64,000 nucleotides of DNA from Clostridiales bacterium. GTDB lineage: Bacteria > Bacillota > Desulfotomaculia > Desulfotomaculales > VENG01. Made by a program: the position numbers and the translations under genes. The notes below the pieces were generated by a model. The model saw nothing but the letters and a program-made list of their open reading frames with translations, did no database searches and had not been told where the DNA came from. The stretch lies in the NCBI GenBank assembly GCA_016278505.1, contig JADQBQ010000020.1:1-64000 (forward strand). Direction: 5' to 3'. This document shows positions 35,491 through 44,359 of the stretch, one piece after another; the stretch's first letter is position 1, and each line of letters begins with the position of its first letter.

Positions 35491-36516
35491 GTGGGCTATC
35501 AAATGAGTACGGTGGAGTTTAATAATGTAATTTCTAAACTACTGCTTGATTATAGGATTTTAGCCCCTGTGTGCCTGGAAGGCAAGGGAACTTTTTCCGG
35601 CACGGATCTGGTAACGTACGGTGATATTGAAAGAATACAAGATGTTGTTTTTGATCGTAAAACTGTTTATTCAGCTAAAGAAGCAGTCTTTCCACCAAGC
35701 GAAACGATGTTTTACTTTACGGAGGAAGAGTTTAAGCAGCCCTCTGTGGACCAAAAGGGTATACTGGTTTTTGCCAGGCCGTGCGATATTAACGCTTTTA
35801 AGCGGCTAGACGCTATCTATTTAGAAAGCGGCCCATATCCCGATCCATATTACCTGCAACTACGGGAAAAGCTTAAATTTGTACTAATGGAATGTGACCA
35901 CGGGTTTAAAAATTGTTTTTGTGCTTCCATGGGGACAAATGAAACCAGTGATTTTTCTTTACTGGTCAGGTCTGAGGGCGATCAGATTTTTTGCTTGATT
36001 AATGACACTGGATTTGAAGATCTAATTAGTGAGTCCCTGGCCAGTAATTCTATCCGAAAAGTAGATTTGCAGCCGGGATTTGTGCAAAGGAACAAAACAA
36101 GACTTCAGATACCTGATAAATTGGATAACTCATTATTCTCTCATCCCCTGTGGCAGGAATATGCCTCCCGCTGTACCGGATGTGGTCGCTGTAATTTTTC
36201 ATGCCCCACTTGCAGCTGTTTTACAATGCAGGACTTGTTTTACCGGGATAACCCCAGCTGTGGTGAGCGCAGGAGGGTTTGGGCTTCCTGTATGATTGAG
36301 GGATATACTGAAATGGCTGGCGGCCAGGAGGTAAGAAAAACACAGGGCGAGCGCATGCGGTTTAAGGTGATGCATAAGTTCAGTGACTTTAAAAAGCGTT
36401 TCGGATTTCATATGTGTGTGGGCTGCGGCCGTTGTGATGATGTCTGCCCGGAATATATTTCCCTTCCCCGGTGTGTGCAAAAATTGCAAGAAATTAAAAA
36501 CGGGGGTGTACGCTAA
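35491..36516 (+). CDS. asrA: Anaerobic sulfite reductase subunit A
   Basis: Electron-transfer subunit of AsrABC, which reduces sulfite to sulfide. Two ferredoxin-type motifs near the C-terminus, CTGCGRCNFSCPTC and CVGCGRCDDVCPEY, would hold [4Fe-4S] clusters; the N-terminal ~220 residues are the AsrA/hydrogenase-beta-like region. GTG start with AAGGAGG eight bases upstream. Its stop shares one base with the asrB ATG (TAATG), so the two are coupled. Confidence 0.96.
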   Translation: MGYQMSTVEFNNVISKLLLDYRILAPVCLEGKGTFSGTDLVTYGDIERIQDVVFDRKTVYSAKEAVFPPSETMFYFTEEEFKQPSVDQKGILVFARPCDINAFKRLDAIYLESGPYPDPYYLQLREKLKFVLMECDHGFKNCFCASMGTNETSDFSLLVRSEGDQIFCLINDTGFEDLISESLASNSIRKVDLQPGFVQRNKTRLQIPDKLDNSLFSHPLWQEYASRCTGCGRCNFSCPTCSCFTMQDLFYRDNPSCGERRRVWASCMIEGYTEMAGGQEVRKTQGERMRFKVMHKFSDFKKRFGFHMCVGCGRCDDVCPEYISLPRCVQKLQEIKNGGVR

Positions 36517-37310
36517 TGGCTCAAAACCCGTATCTACCACATAAAGTAAAAATTTTGGAGATAAAACGCCAAACAAAAATTGATTATACATTTAAGTTAG
36601 AAAGCAGTATCAAGCCCGATAATGGTCAATTTGTAGAAGTCTCCCTGCCTAAAATCGGAGAATGCCCTATTTCTGTAAGCGACTTTGGTGACGGGTGGAT
36701 TGAAATGACCATTCGGCGGGTAGGAAAGGTTACTAATGTACTGCATGACCTTAAAGAAGGAGACCATATGTTTATTCGTGGCCCTTACGGGAATGGTTTT
36801 CCTCTGCAAAAATACAAAGATAAGCATCTTGTAATTGCCGCCGGAGGCACCGGGCTTGCTCCGGTAAAAAGTGTTGTTAATTACTTTAACGACCGCCTGG
36901 ATTTAGTTAAGCAACTTAATTTATTGACCGGTTTCAAGTCTCCGGAGGATGTTCTTTTCAAGGATGAATTGGAAGCATGGAGCAAAGACTTTAACGTAAC
37001 AGTAACAGTGGATCAAGGAAACAAGGATTGGACCGGAAATGTGGGTCTAATAACCGGGTATGTGAAAGTTATGGATTTTCCCAACCCTGAAGAAGTAGAA
37101 GTGATTGTGGTGGGACCGCCCATGATGATGAAATTTACCGTGCAGGAATTCCTCAAACTAGGGGTGCCGGAGGAGAACATTACGGTATCTTTTGAGCGCA
37201 AGATGTGCTGCGGCCTGGGTAAATGCGGACATTGTAAAATTGATGATACTTATGTCTGCCTGGAAGGGCCTGTCTTTAATTATACCAAGGCCAAGGAACT
37301 AATTGATTAG
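36516..37310 (+). CDS. asrB: Anaerobic sulfite reductase subunit B
   Basis: FAD/NAD(P)H-binding subunit, ferredoxin-reductase fold. The flavin domain (~1-95), then the nucleotide-binding AAGGTGLAPVKSVVNYF, and a C-terminal [2Fe-2S] cluster motif CCGLGKCGHCKIDDTYVC typical of the PyrK/AsrB group. Passes electrons from NADH to AsrA/AsrC. Confidence 0.96.
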   Translation: MAQNPYLPHKVKILEIKRQTKIDYTFKLESSIKPDNGQFVEVSLPKIGECPISVSDFGDGWIEMTIRRVGKVTNVLHDLKEGDHMFIRGPYGNGFPLQKYKDKHLVIAAGGTGLAPVKSVVNYFNDRLDLVKQLNLLTGFKSPEDVLFKDELEAWSKDFNVTVTVDQGNKDWTGNVGLITGYVKVMDFPNPEEVEVIVVGPPMMMKFTVQEFLKLGVPEENITVSFERKMCCGLGKCGHCKIDDTYVCLEGPVFNYTKAKELID

Positions 37311-37328
37311 AAGGGGGCTGTTTAACAC

Positions 37329-38309
37329 ATGTCTGTGCATACCAAAAAACTAATTAAAAATGCTTACCGGATAACCAGGGACCGTGATATAACGGCCCTT
37401 AGAATACGGGTTCCGGGGGGACATTTGCCGGTAGAATACTTTGACATAATTAAAGAGGTAGCCCAAAAATACGGCAACGGCACTGTTCACATTACAACCC
37501 GGCAGGGTTTTGAGGTGCCGGGTATTCCAATGGAAATGGTTGATAAGGTGAATAGGCTAATTGCTCCCATTTTAAAGGGATTAGAAAAAGACATTGGTGT
37601 CCAGGTAAATGATGAAGAAATTGGTTATCCTGCTGCGGGTACCAGGAATGTAAGTGGCTGTATCGGTAACCGGGTATGTCCCTTCGCCAATTATGATACC
37701 ACTGACCTGGCGTTAAAGTTGGAGAGAATCATTTATCCCAATGATTATCATGTAAAGATCGCTGTTTCCGGCTGTCCCAACGACTGCATTAAGGCCCACA
37801 TGCAGGATATTGGAGTGCTGGGCCAGGTGGAACCGTTGTATAACCCCGACAGGTGTATTTCCTGTGGAGCCTGCGTTGATAACTGCCATAAAAGGTCTAC
37901 CGGGGCTCTGACCATGGTCAATTACCGGGTGGAAAGAGACGAAAAAAGGTGCCTGGGCTGCGGTGAATGCGTCCTTACGTGTCCTAACAGTGCCTGGACC
38001 CGGGGCAGTAATTATTACCGGGTGGTGATCATGGGACGCACCGGTAAGAAGAATCCACGCATAGCCCGAACGTTCTTGGAATGGGTTAGCGAGGATACAG
38101 TACTAAAGGTAGTGGCTAATATGTACGATTATATTGAGAAGCACATTGACCGCAGGTTGCCCAAAGAACATGTAGGCTACATTGTTGATCGTACCGGCTT
38201 GAATGTCTTTAAGGACGAGGTATTAAAAGAAGCAGAGTTGGATGCCAAAGCTAAAGTAGCTCAATTTATCGATTTTGGCAGGTACTTTTATGACCGCAAT
38301 CAAATGTAA
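37329..38309 (+). CDS. asrC: Anaerobic sulfite reductase subunit C
   Basis: Catalytic siroheme subunit. The sirohaem/[4Fe-4S] signature is split as CIGNRVCPFANYDT and GCPNDCIKAHMQDIG. An inserted ferredoxin pair, CISCGACVDNCH and CLGCGECVLTCP, follows. Length 326 fits AsrC. It lies 18 bases after asrB and ends at a strong terminator. This is the clostridial/Salmonella Asr type, not DsrAB; no dsr gene is in the window. Confidence 0.96.
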   Translation: MSVHTKKLIKNAYRITRDRDITALRIRVPGGHLPVEYFDIIKEVAQKYGNGTVHITTRQGFEVPGIPMEMVDKVNRLIAPILKGLEKDIGVQVNDEEIGYPAAGTRNVSGCIGNRVCPFANYDTTDLALKLERIIYPNDYHVKIAVSGCPNDCIKAHMQDIGVLGQVEPLYNPDRCISCGACVDNCHKRSTGALTMVNYRVERDEKRCLGCGECVLTCPNSAWTRGSNYYRVVIMGRTGKKNPRIARTFLEWVSEDTVLKVVANMYDYIEKHIDRRLPKEHVGYIVDRTGLNVFKDEVLKEAELDAKAKVAQFIDFGRYFYDRNQM

Positions 38310-38328
38310 GGTTTATGATTCACTTGTT

Positions 38329-38354
38329 AACCCCCAAAGGGGGTTATTTTTTTT
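38329..38354 (+). terminator. asrABC terminator
   Basis: 7-bp stem AACCCCC / GGGGGTT with a 3-base loop, followed by ATTTTTTTT. Confidence 0.92.
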
Positions 38355-38817
38355 ATTCTTCTTCTTCTACCGTCCATTCATCATCCCAATGCATGATTTT
38401 ACGGATTTGGTTGGATCTTTTATTGATAAATTTTGTCGCAAATCTATCTGCATCTCTTTCCGAGACTTCGTCGTCATTATACATAGAATCGTTAACGTAT
38501 TGGTATCTATGCCTTAATTCGTGCACCAAAGCGTGCAGTGAATATAGCTGTTTGCTGTGTATATCGTCACCATCATCCGTCTGTGCATAAATGAAAATAT
38601 ATACAGTATCAGATGAATCGTCAAAACTGCCCTCTAACCTACCGGAGAATTCCTCCCAGGTGAAGTTAAAACATGCGGGGTAGAATTTTAGCATATCAAG
38701 CTTAGATTCATAAATCACCATTTTTCGGGGCTTATAATCCCGTCCTAAAATTTTAACAATGTTTTCGAGCTGTTTATCGGTAATAATATTTTGGTTGTTA
38801 ATTATCTGCATGCTCAC
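38353..38817 (-). CDS. Small putative zinc metalloprotease
   Basis: 154 residues, not assigned to a named family. ALVHELRHRYQ is an HExxH zinc motif, and EVSERDADRFA 18 residues later gives the E-x-x-A-D arrangement of ImmA/IrrE-like and related zincins. No helix-turn-helix or signal peptide is seen, so it is probably a cytoplasmic peptidase domain alone. The C-terminus is very acidic (WTVEEEE). It is convergent with asrABC and overlaps the T run of its terminator. Confidence 0.75.
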   Translation of the reverse strand: MSMQIINNQNIITDKQLENIVKILGRDYKPRKMVIYESKLDMLKFYPACFNFTWEEFSGRLEGSFDDSSDTVYIFIYAQTDDGDDIHSKQLYSLHALVHELRHRYQYVNDSMYNDDEVSERDADRFATKFINKRSNQIRKIMHWDDEWTVEEEE

Positions 38818-38956
38818 GTTTGGGCCCTTCCCTCCTAATTGTATGTTTACCGCTTAGGGTTGATATGCTTAAGTTCAAGTCTCAAAAACGGGAATTCGTC
38901 TGAATTTTCTGTTCAATTATTTTGATTGTTGGTAGAATTCTGTTAATACCTTAAGG

Positions 38957-39187
38957 ATGGTGAGAGTTAAAGTGCTTCCCAAATATGATAATCACACTAA
39001 CTTAGTCATGGAGATTCGCAATTGTTTATGCATTATTGAGGAGCTAACTGACAACATAACCCATGAGGATAAGGACTTAATATTGGAACACTTGAGAATT
39101 GTAAACCTTAAGTTGATGGAATTGAGTCATACCCATAATTCCTTTAAAGATTGTCTACCTCATTTTTCCTCGCCTGCTCGGTTATGA
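38957..39187 (+). CDS. Small hypothetical helical protein
   Basis: 76 residues, mostly helical (MEIRNCLCIIEELTDNIT, EDKDLILEHLRIVNLKLMEL). Not recognised. ATG 38957 has only AAGG directly before it; GTG 38972, behind GGTGAGAG, is an alternative start. A strong terminator 20 bases after the stop supports a real transcript here. Confidence 0.5.
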   Translation: MVRVKVLPKYDNHTNLVMEIRNCLCIIEELTDNITHEDKDLILEHLRIVNLKLMELSHTHNSFKDCLPHFSSPARL

Positions 39188-39205
39188 TGCAATATAAAGG
39201 TTTTT

Positions 39206-39230
39206 CACCCGGATGTTCGCGGGTGTTTTT
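39206..39230 (+). terminator. Terminator after the small helical gene
   Basis: Stem CACCCG / CGGGTG with an 8-base loop, followed by seven T. Confidence 0.85.
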
Positions 39231-39335
39231 TTATTTCTTGCATTTCTAATAATGTACTCCCACCCTTAATCACGCACATAATAAATATTAATTGATAAAG
39301 AATATACTAAATTGGGTCGTGGAGGGTGATAATTT

Positions 39336-40643
39336 GTGCAATTAACTGGGTTTGGAATGATGTATGATACCGATCTCTTAAAACAGGTGACCAATAACCG
39401 CACTTTAAGCTTCAGAAAGGATTTAGACGAGGTTTTTTTGCTGGCTGAAGGTACTCCCTCGCTGGCCAACAGCCTGCCGTTAATCGATGACGTTATAAAC
39501 TGGTTTGATAGGGCTTTTAAAAGCAATGCTAATACTAATGAGATGAATGGGTATTGGTTTGATTTTGTGAACATGGTTCTACAGCGGTATGCAGTGCTGT
39601 TTGAAGTGGAACTATCTGCTGCCGATAAGCTGGTTAAAAACCTTTTTCAACGTTTTTTCAACAGCAGGTCACTTAAAGGCATACGTATGTCGTATCGTTA
39701 TGATGTTGCCCCGGTAGTGTTTCTTGGTCGTGGGGGGACAAGATCATATTATACGCTGCCACCTACTTTACACCGGCCGCTGGCAATTATTCACCTTCCT
39801 CGTGCTGCTTTAAACAATGTGTGGCGATGGAATGTACTTGCTCATGAAACTGGGCATGATGTTTTTTTCTGCGTAGAGAACCTGGCTCGGGAAATGGAAG
39901 CGCTGGCTGCCACTGTGGCTGTTGATGCCCTTCGGGCAGGAAAAGCCGATTATCCGCCAATCTCAACTGTACTTAAAATTAATGGGCGTCTCACGCCAAT
40001 TGAAATGACCCGGGAGCAATTTACTGTCTCTCTTTGGAGTAAATGGACCAATGAGTTGTTTGCCGACCTGTTTGCAATTCTAATGTGCGGGCCGTCCACG
40101 GTGTTTACAATGCAGGAGATGATAGGTTTTGGTTCCGTTGGAAGTTGGCACGGGGTACAAGGGCCGGATCCCCACCCCCTCCCTGTTCTACGCAACCTAA
40201 TTAACATTACGTTTATGCGCCAATTGGGGTTTTCTTATCATGCCCACATAATTGAACGCCGGATGCTACGTCATAATCCCAATATTAGAGATGCTAAGTG
40301 GGTTTTTAATGGAGTTACGGAAGTAACTAGAATTAAGTTGGGCCAGTTGATGCCAATGATAGAATTAATAACAACAGCCATGCTTAATTATCCCTTGCAG
40401 AGCTTGAATAACCATTCGCTTCGAGAAGTGATCAATTTTAATTTCTATGACCAGGCAATGGTGGATGCATTAGTTGATGCCGCCGCCGGCGATACTATTC
40501 CGCCACAGGGGGCAGAGCCACGTCACGTGGTAGCAGCCGCCCAGCTGGCTTTTGTTTTTAATCCTTACCAGGCAGATAAAATTCACAATAACCTGATAAA
40601 TTTTTTAAGTCAATTAAACCACGATGAAGTTTATCAACACTAA
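39336..40643 (+). CDS. Putative zinc metalloprotease, unknown family
   Basis: 435 residues. VLAHETGHDVFF is an HExxH zinc motif, and WTNELFADLFAIL about 65 residues later supplies a Glu and Asp in the arrangement of gluzincin-like third ligands. The N-terminal ~150 residues and C-terminal ~170 residues are unrecognised; no signal peptide is seen, so it is likely cytoplasmic. GTG start with GGAGGGTGAT five bases upstream. It is the second zincin within 1.5 kb but shows no similarity to the first beyond the motif. Confidence 0.75.
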   Translation: MQLTGFGMMYDTDLLKQVTNNRTLSFRKDLDEVFLLAEGTPSLANSLPLIDDVINWFDRAFKSNANTNEMNGYWFDFVNMVLQRYAVLFEVELSAADKLVKNLFQRFFNSRSLKGIRMSYRYDVAPVVFLGRGGTRSYYTLPPTLHRPLAIIHLPRAALNNVWRWNVLAHETGHDVFFCVENLAREMEALAATVAVDALRAGKADYPPISTVLKINGRLTPIEMTREQFTVSLWSKWTNELFADLFAILMCGPSTVFTMQEMIGFGSVGSWHGVQGPDPHPLPVLRNLINITFMRQLGFSYHAHIIERRMLRHNPNIRDAKWVFNGVTEVTRIKLGQLMPMIELITTAMLNYPLQSLNNHSLREVINFNFYDQAMVDALVDAAAGDTIPPQGAEPRHVVAAAQLAFVFNPYQADKIHNNLINFLSQLNHDEVYQH

Positions 40644-40662
40644 CTCAACTGGCTTGAGACGG

Positions 40663-41190
40663 TTAGGGTAAAATGATATAACGCGAAATAATTTGCGGTG
40701 TTATGTATACTTCCACTACGGCGGCAATTATTAAGAGCGGCACTACGGTTTTCATAAAGAACATTAGATCCCGTGTTTTTATCCTCAGCCATGTTTTTTC
40801 TTTGCGCCTCCAGATATGCCAACCTAAAGCCAGAGCAATACAAACGGCAGGAATCTCAAAAATCCCGTGCGGGAGTAGGCCAATGATAAAATTAGGGTGT
40901 TCAGCCAGCAAAGCCCCTATCAAGGCTGTATTAACTAACAAAAAAACAAAAATGGGTAGGCCAAAAAGATAACAGGAAATAAAGGCCACCACCAGGCTGG
41001 ATATTAGATTTTTCTGGAAAATGGCAAGGGCCAGTTGAACGGGATCCAAGCCTACAAACCCGGAAAAACCTTCCTCGGCGGCACTTAAAATCTTTGCGGT
41101 TGTTTGGGGAAAAGAATTCCCAACTATGGTAAAAGTAAAACACAGTGCGATAAAAACCAATATAAAAATCAGAATTATTTTGTTCAACAT
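40663..41190 (-). CDS. SpoIIM-family (DUF95) membrane protein
   Basis: Five-helix membrane protein. LLPHGIFEIPAVCIALALGW is the hallmark of the SpoIIM/DUF95 family; N-terminal anchor helix LIFILVFIALCFTFTIVG. SpoIIM proper takes part in engulfment with SpoIID and SpoIIP, but the family is broader and this one is not in a spoII context, so I do not assign it as spoIIM itself. Convergent with the preceding zincin gene. Confidence 0.88.
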   Translation of the reverse strand: MLNKIILIFILVFIALCFTFTIVGNSFPQTTAKILSAAEEGFSGFVGLDPVQLALAIFQKNLISSLVVAFISCYLFGLPIFVFLLVNTALIGALLAEHPNFIIGLLPHGIFEIPAVCIALALGWHIWRRKEKTWLRIKTRDLMFFMKTVVPLLIIAAVVEVYITPQIISRYIILP

Positions 41191-41379
41191 TTTTCTCCTC
41201 TTATCTACACATATTCAATAGGATTCAGCAGCTTTGTCGTTCACATTTATCACCATTATAACAATAATTAAGAATAAAAAGAATCCACCACATACCCGGC
41301 ATCAAGTTTAAATATTATTTAGTAAATAGCTGTGGGTGTAAATTGGCAATAATATTTACCAGGAAGGAGAGTTATTACG

Positions 41380-42651
41380 ATGGTGATAAAGATTGCAGCG
41401 AGGGAATCGGCAAATGAACTTTTATCAGCAACAATGCGGCAGATTGAATTTGCTGCAGAAAAGATAGGGTTAGAGTCGGGTGTATTAAAGATTTTAAGTA
41501 AGCCCAAACGGACTCTTACTGTTTCCATTCCAGTTCGCATGGATGACGACACCACCGAGGTTTTTGAAGGGTACCGGGTTCAGCACAACCTCTCACTGGG
41601 CCCTGCTAAGGGGGGAATACGTTTTCATCCCTCGGTCAATATGGAAGAAGTTATCGCCCTGGCCATGTTAATGACTTATAAGTGTGCAGTTGTAAATATA
41701 CCTTACGGGGGCGCGAAGGGCGGAGTGATTTGCAATCCTAAAGACTTATCGTTAAGAGAATTGGAGCGTCTCACCCGCCGCTTTACAAGCGAAATAAGTA
41801 TCATTATTGGGCCGGAAAAGGATATTCCAGCACCCGATGTGTATACAAACCCGCAGATAATGGCCTGGATTATGGATACCTTCAGTATGCAGCATGGTTT
41901 TTCCATACCGGCGGTGGTAACGGGTAAGCCCATAGAAATCGGCGGTTCAGAAGGGCGCAACGAGGCCACAGGCCTGGGGGTTGTGTACAGTATAGAAGAG
42001 GCTGCGTCCAAGCTGCAGTTGGATTTATCCGGGGCAACTACAGTGATCCAAGGCTTTGGTAACGTGGGGTCAGTTGCCGCCGCAGCCTTAAGTGAACTGG
42101 GGTGTAAAATAATAGCAGTAAGTGATTCTAAGGGCTGCATCTACAATGAAAAAGGCTTGAATCTTGCAGCATTAAAGGCACACAAAGAACAAACGGGCAG
42201 TGTTATCAACTATCCCGATACCAATATTATTACCAATGATGATCTCTTAGCACTAAAATGCGATATACTTGTTATGGCGGCGCTGGAGAATCAAATAACA
42301 GGGGAAAACGCTTCCAAAGTCAATGCCAGATTGGTGGCTGAAGGTGCTAACGGACCGACTACTTATGAGGGGGACCAAGTTTTAAATCAGAAAGGAATAA
42401 CGGTAATACCGGACATTCTTGCCAACGCGGGAGGTGTGGTTGTATCATATTTTGAATGGGTGCAAGGTATACAGCACTTTTTCTGGACCGAAACCGAAGT
42501 CAAGAAGCAACTACGGCGGCGGATGAATACCAGTTTCAGCCATGTGTATGAGACCAGTTCAAGTTATGGTGTCAGTATGCGTACTGCCGCCTACATGTTG
42601 GCTTTAAACCGGGTTTCTACGGCCATGAATATTCGTGGGCTATACCCTTAA
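41380..42651 (+). CDS. gdhA: Glutamate dehydrogenase
   Basis: Glu/Leu/Phe/Val dehydrogenase family, interconverting glutamate and 2-oxoglutarate with NAD(P). KGGIRFHPSVNMEEV and PYGGAKGGV hold substrate-binding and catalytic lysines; PAPDVYTNPQIMAWIMD has the catalytic Asp; the nucleotide-binding fold shows IQGFGNVGSVAAAAL. Length 423 fits the hexameric enzymes. GGAAGGAG precedes the ATG. The N-terminal ~20 residues are more divergent than the core. Leucine dehydrogenase is an alternative within the family but less likely by length and motif. Confidence 0.93.
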   Translation: MVIKIAARESANELLSATMRQIEFAAEKIGLESGVLKILSKPKRTLTVSIPVRMDDDTTEVFEGYRVQHNLSLGPAKGGIRFHPSVNMEEVIALAMLMTYKCAVVNIPYGGAKGGVICNPKDLSLRELERLTRRFTSEISIIIGPEKDIPAPDVYTNPQIMAWIMDTFSMQHGFSIPAVVTGKPIEIGGSEGRNEATGLGVVYSIEEAASKLQLDLSGATTVIQGFGNVGSVAAAALSELGCKIIAVSDSKGCIYNEKGLNLAALKAHKEQTGSVINYPDTNIITNDDLLALKCDILVMAALENQITGENASKVNARLVAEGANGPTTYEGDQVLNQKGITVIPDILANAGGVVVSYFEWVQGIQHFFWTETEVKKQLRRRMNTSFSHVYETSSSYGVSMRTAAYMLALNRVSTAMNIRGLYP

Positions 42652-42794
42652 CTGTAAAAACAATAGCGTTGGGCGGCAAAAAAATTATATTTTAGCTACC
42701 TTTTTCATTAATCCGGGGAGGATGATGCCACCGGTTTGCCGTATATTGACGTTGGGGGGTAGGACATTATAATTACTATACGTGAGGTGTTATT

Positions 42795-43865
42795 ATGAAA
42801 AGCCTTTTTTTGATGGGTACTCCCGACAGTGGAAAAACGGCGGTGGCACTGGGCCTGGCCTTAAAATTTCAAGAGTTGGGGTATAAAGTGGGATATTTTA
42901 AGCCGGTTGATAACGGCCGCAGATCCATCTCGGGAAAGATCCCCGGAGGGGATGCGGTATTAATGAAAAGTGTGCTGTCCCTGGAAGCCTCTGTGGGGCA
43001 AATGAATCCAATTAAAGCCGGCCCTGACTATTTAAATAGGTTTGACCGTGCGGAAGACAATCTAAAGGAAATTAAACTAACTTTTGAGGAAGTTTCTAAC
43101 GGCTGCGATATAGTGTTGGTAGAGGGTGCGGTCTTCCCCCATGCACTTGCCGCCGTTGGGCTTGATTCTGTAACTCTTGCCCGTGAGCTGGGGTGTCAGG
43201 TGTTAACCACTGTAAAAGCAGAAGACGACAATACTTTGGACTTAGCGGTATTTTATAACCGCTACTTGGCAGGTATGCAGATACCCTGCCTGGGAACTGT
43301 TTTTAGTAATGTACCCAGGCAAATGGTGTCTAAAGTTGAAGGTGTATTTAGTCCTGTACTGGAAGAGGCGGGATTTAAGACTGCCGGTGTAATTCCCAGT
43401 CACCCGGAGATATCCTTCCCTACTGTTAGGGAATACCAGGAGATATTAGGTGGAGAAGTACTGGTAGGCAACGAAAATCAAGCAAACATGGACCAATTTG
43501 TAGAAGATATAGTGATAGGTGCTATGAATATGGAAAGCGCATTATCCTATCTGCGCCGGGCTGCAAATAAGGCTGTAGTCATGGGAGGAGATAGGGCTGA
43601 TCTTGCCCTGGCGGCACTTGAAACCCAGACTTCAGCATTGATACTGACGGGTGGTTTGTATCCTGATGTGAAAATCTTAGCCAGTGCCGAGGAAAAAGGG
43701 GTGCCGGTTATACTCACTCACCAGGATACATTTACAGTTGTAGAATTGCTCGGAAGAGCATTTAGGCATCTTAAGCCCGGCGATAAAACGGGTATAAATA
43801 TTGCCAGGGAAAATGTTGATAAGTATTGCAGCTGGCAGTCACTGGTGGATGTTCTGGAACTTTAG
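42795..43865 (+). CDS. BioD-like ATPase domain with DRTGG domain
   Basis: Two-domain protein like the N-terminal regulatory part of long phosphotransacetylases, standing alone. Residues 1-~215 are a dethiobiotin-synthetase-like P-loop domain (MGTPDSGKTAVALGL, YFKPVDNG, VLVEGAVFPHALAAVGLDS). Residues ~240-345 form a DRTGG domain (VMGGDRADLALAALETQTSALILTGG, GVPVILTHQDTFTVVELLGRA). No phosphotransacetylase domain follows. Function unknown; probably a nucleotide-dependent regulator. Closed by a strong terminator. Confidence 0.88.
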   Translation: MKSLFLMGTPDSGKTAVALGLALKFQELGYKVGYFKPVDNGRRSISGKIPGGDAVLMKSVLSLEASVGQMNPIKAGPDYLNRFDRAEDNLKEIKLTFEEVSNGCDIVLVEGAVFPHALAAVGLDSVTLARELGCQVLTTVKAEDDNTLDLAVFYNRYLAGMQIPCLGTVFSNVPRQMVSKVEGVFSPVLEEAGFKTAGVIPSHPEISFPTVREYQEILGGEVLVGNENQANMDQFVEDIVIGAMNMESALSYLRRAANKAVVMGGDRADLALAALETQTSALILTGGLYPDVKILASAEEKGVPVILTHQDTFTVVELLGRAFRHLKPGDKTGINIARENVDKYCSWQSLVDVLEL

Positions 43866-43881
43866 TTGCTTTCAAGGTTTG

Positions 43882-43916
43882 GATCTGTCAATTCTGTATT
43901 GACAGATCTTTCTTTT
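43882..43916 (+). terminator. Terminator after the BioD-like/DRTGG gene
   Basis: Perfect 11-bp stem GATCTGTCAAT / ATTGACAGATC with a 5-base loop, then TTTCTTTT. Confidence 0.92.
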
Positions 43917-43975
43917 AAGCGTATTGTATATACATAGCATACACAGTATGAGCGGGATATACAGGAGGCTATTCC

Positions 43976-44359
43976 ATGATTATTAACTTGTCGCCGCAAA
44001 ATCCTGCACCGCTTTACCAGCAGATAGTAGAGCAAATTAAAGCTAAAATTATTGCAGGGGAATTAAAGACCCATGAACCGTTACCTTCTATTCGTCAGCT
44101 GGCCAAGGAGGTGACTACTAGCGTGATTACCACCAAACGGGCATATGAAGAACTGGAGCGGGAAGGATTCATCTACACCAGGGCCGGTATGGGTAGTTTT
44201 GTTTCTACCCTGGATAAAGAAGCGCAGAAAAAGGAGGCACTGGATAAACTAACTACTCGCATACACAGTGCTTTGGAAGATGCAATGTCGTTAGGAGTTA
44301 CTCCAAATGAAGCTGCAAAGGCTTTTCAAAAAGTTTTAAAGTTAATGGGAGGCAAATAA
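43976..44359 (+). CDS. GntR-family regulator, YtrA subfamily
   Basis: Short GntR repressor: winged helix (PLYQQIVEQIKAKIIAGEL, LPSIRQLAKEVTTSVITTKRAYEELEREGFIYT) plus a ~50-residue helical dimerisation tail, total 127, which is the YtrA form. Such regulators sit first in ABC-transporter operons and repress them. AGGAGG precedes the ATG. The upstream TATACATAGCATACACAGTAT run may contain the operator. Confidence 0.94.
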   Translation: MIINLSPQNPAPLYQQIVEQIKAKIIAGELKTHEPLPSIRQLAKEVTTSVITTKRAYEELEREGFIYTRAGMGSFVSTLDKEAQKKEALDKLTTRIHSALEDAMSLGVTPNEAAKAFQKVLKLMGGK

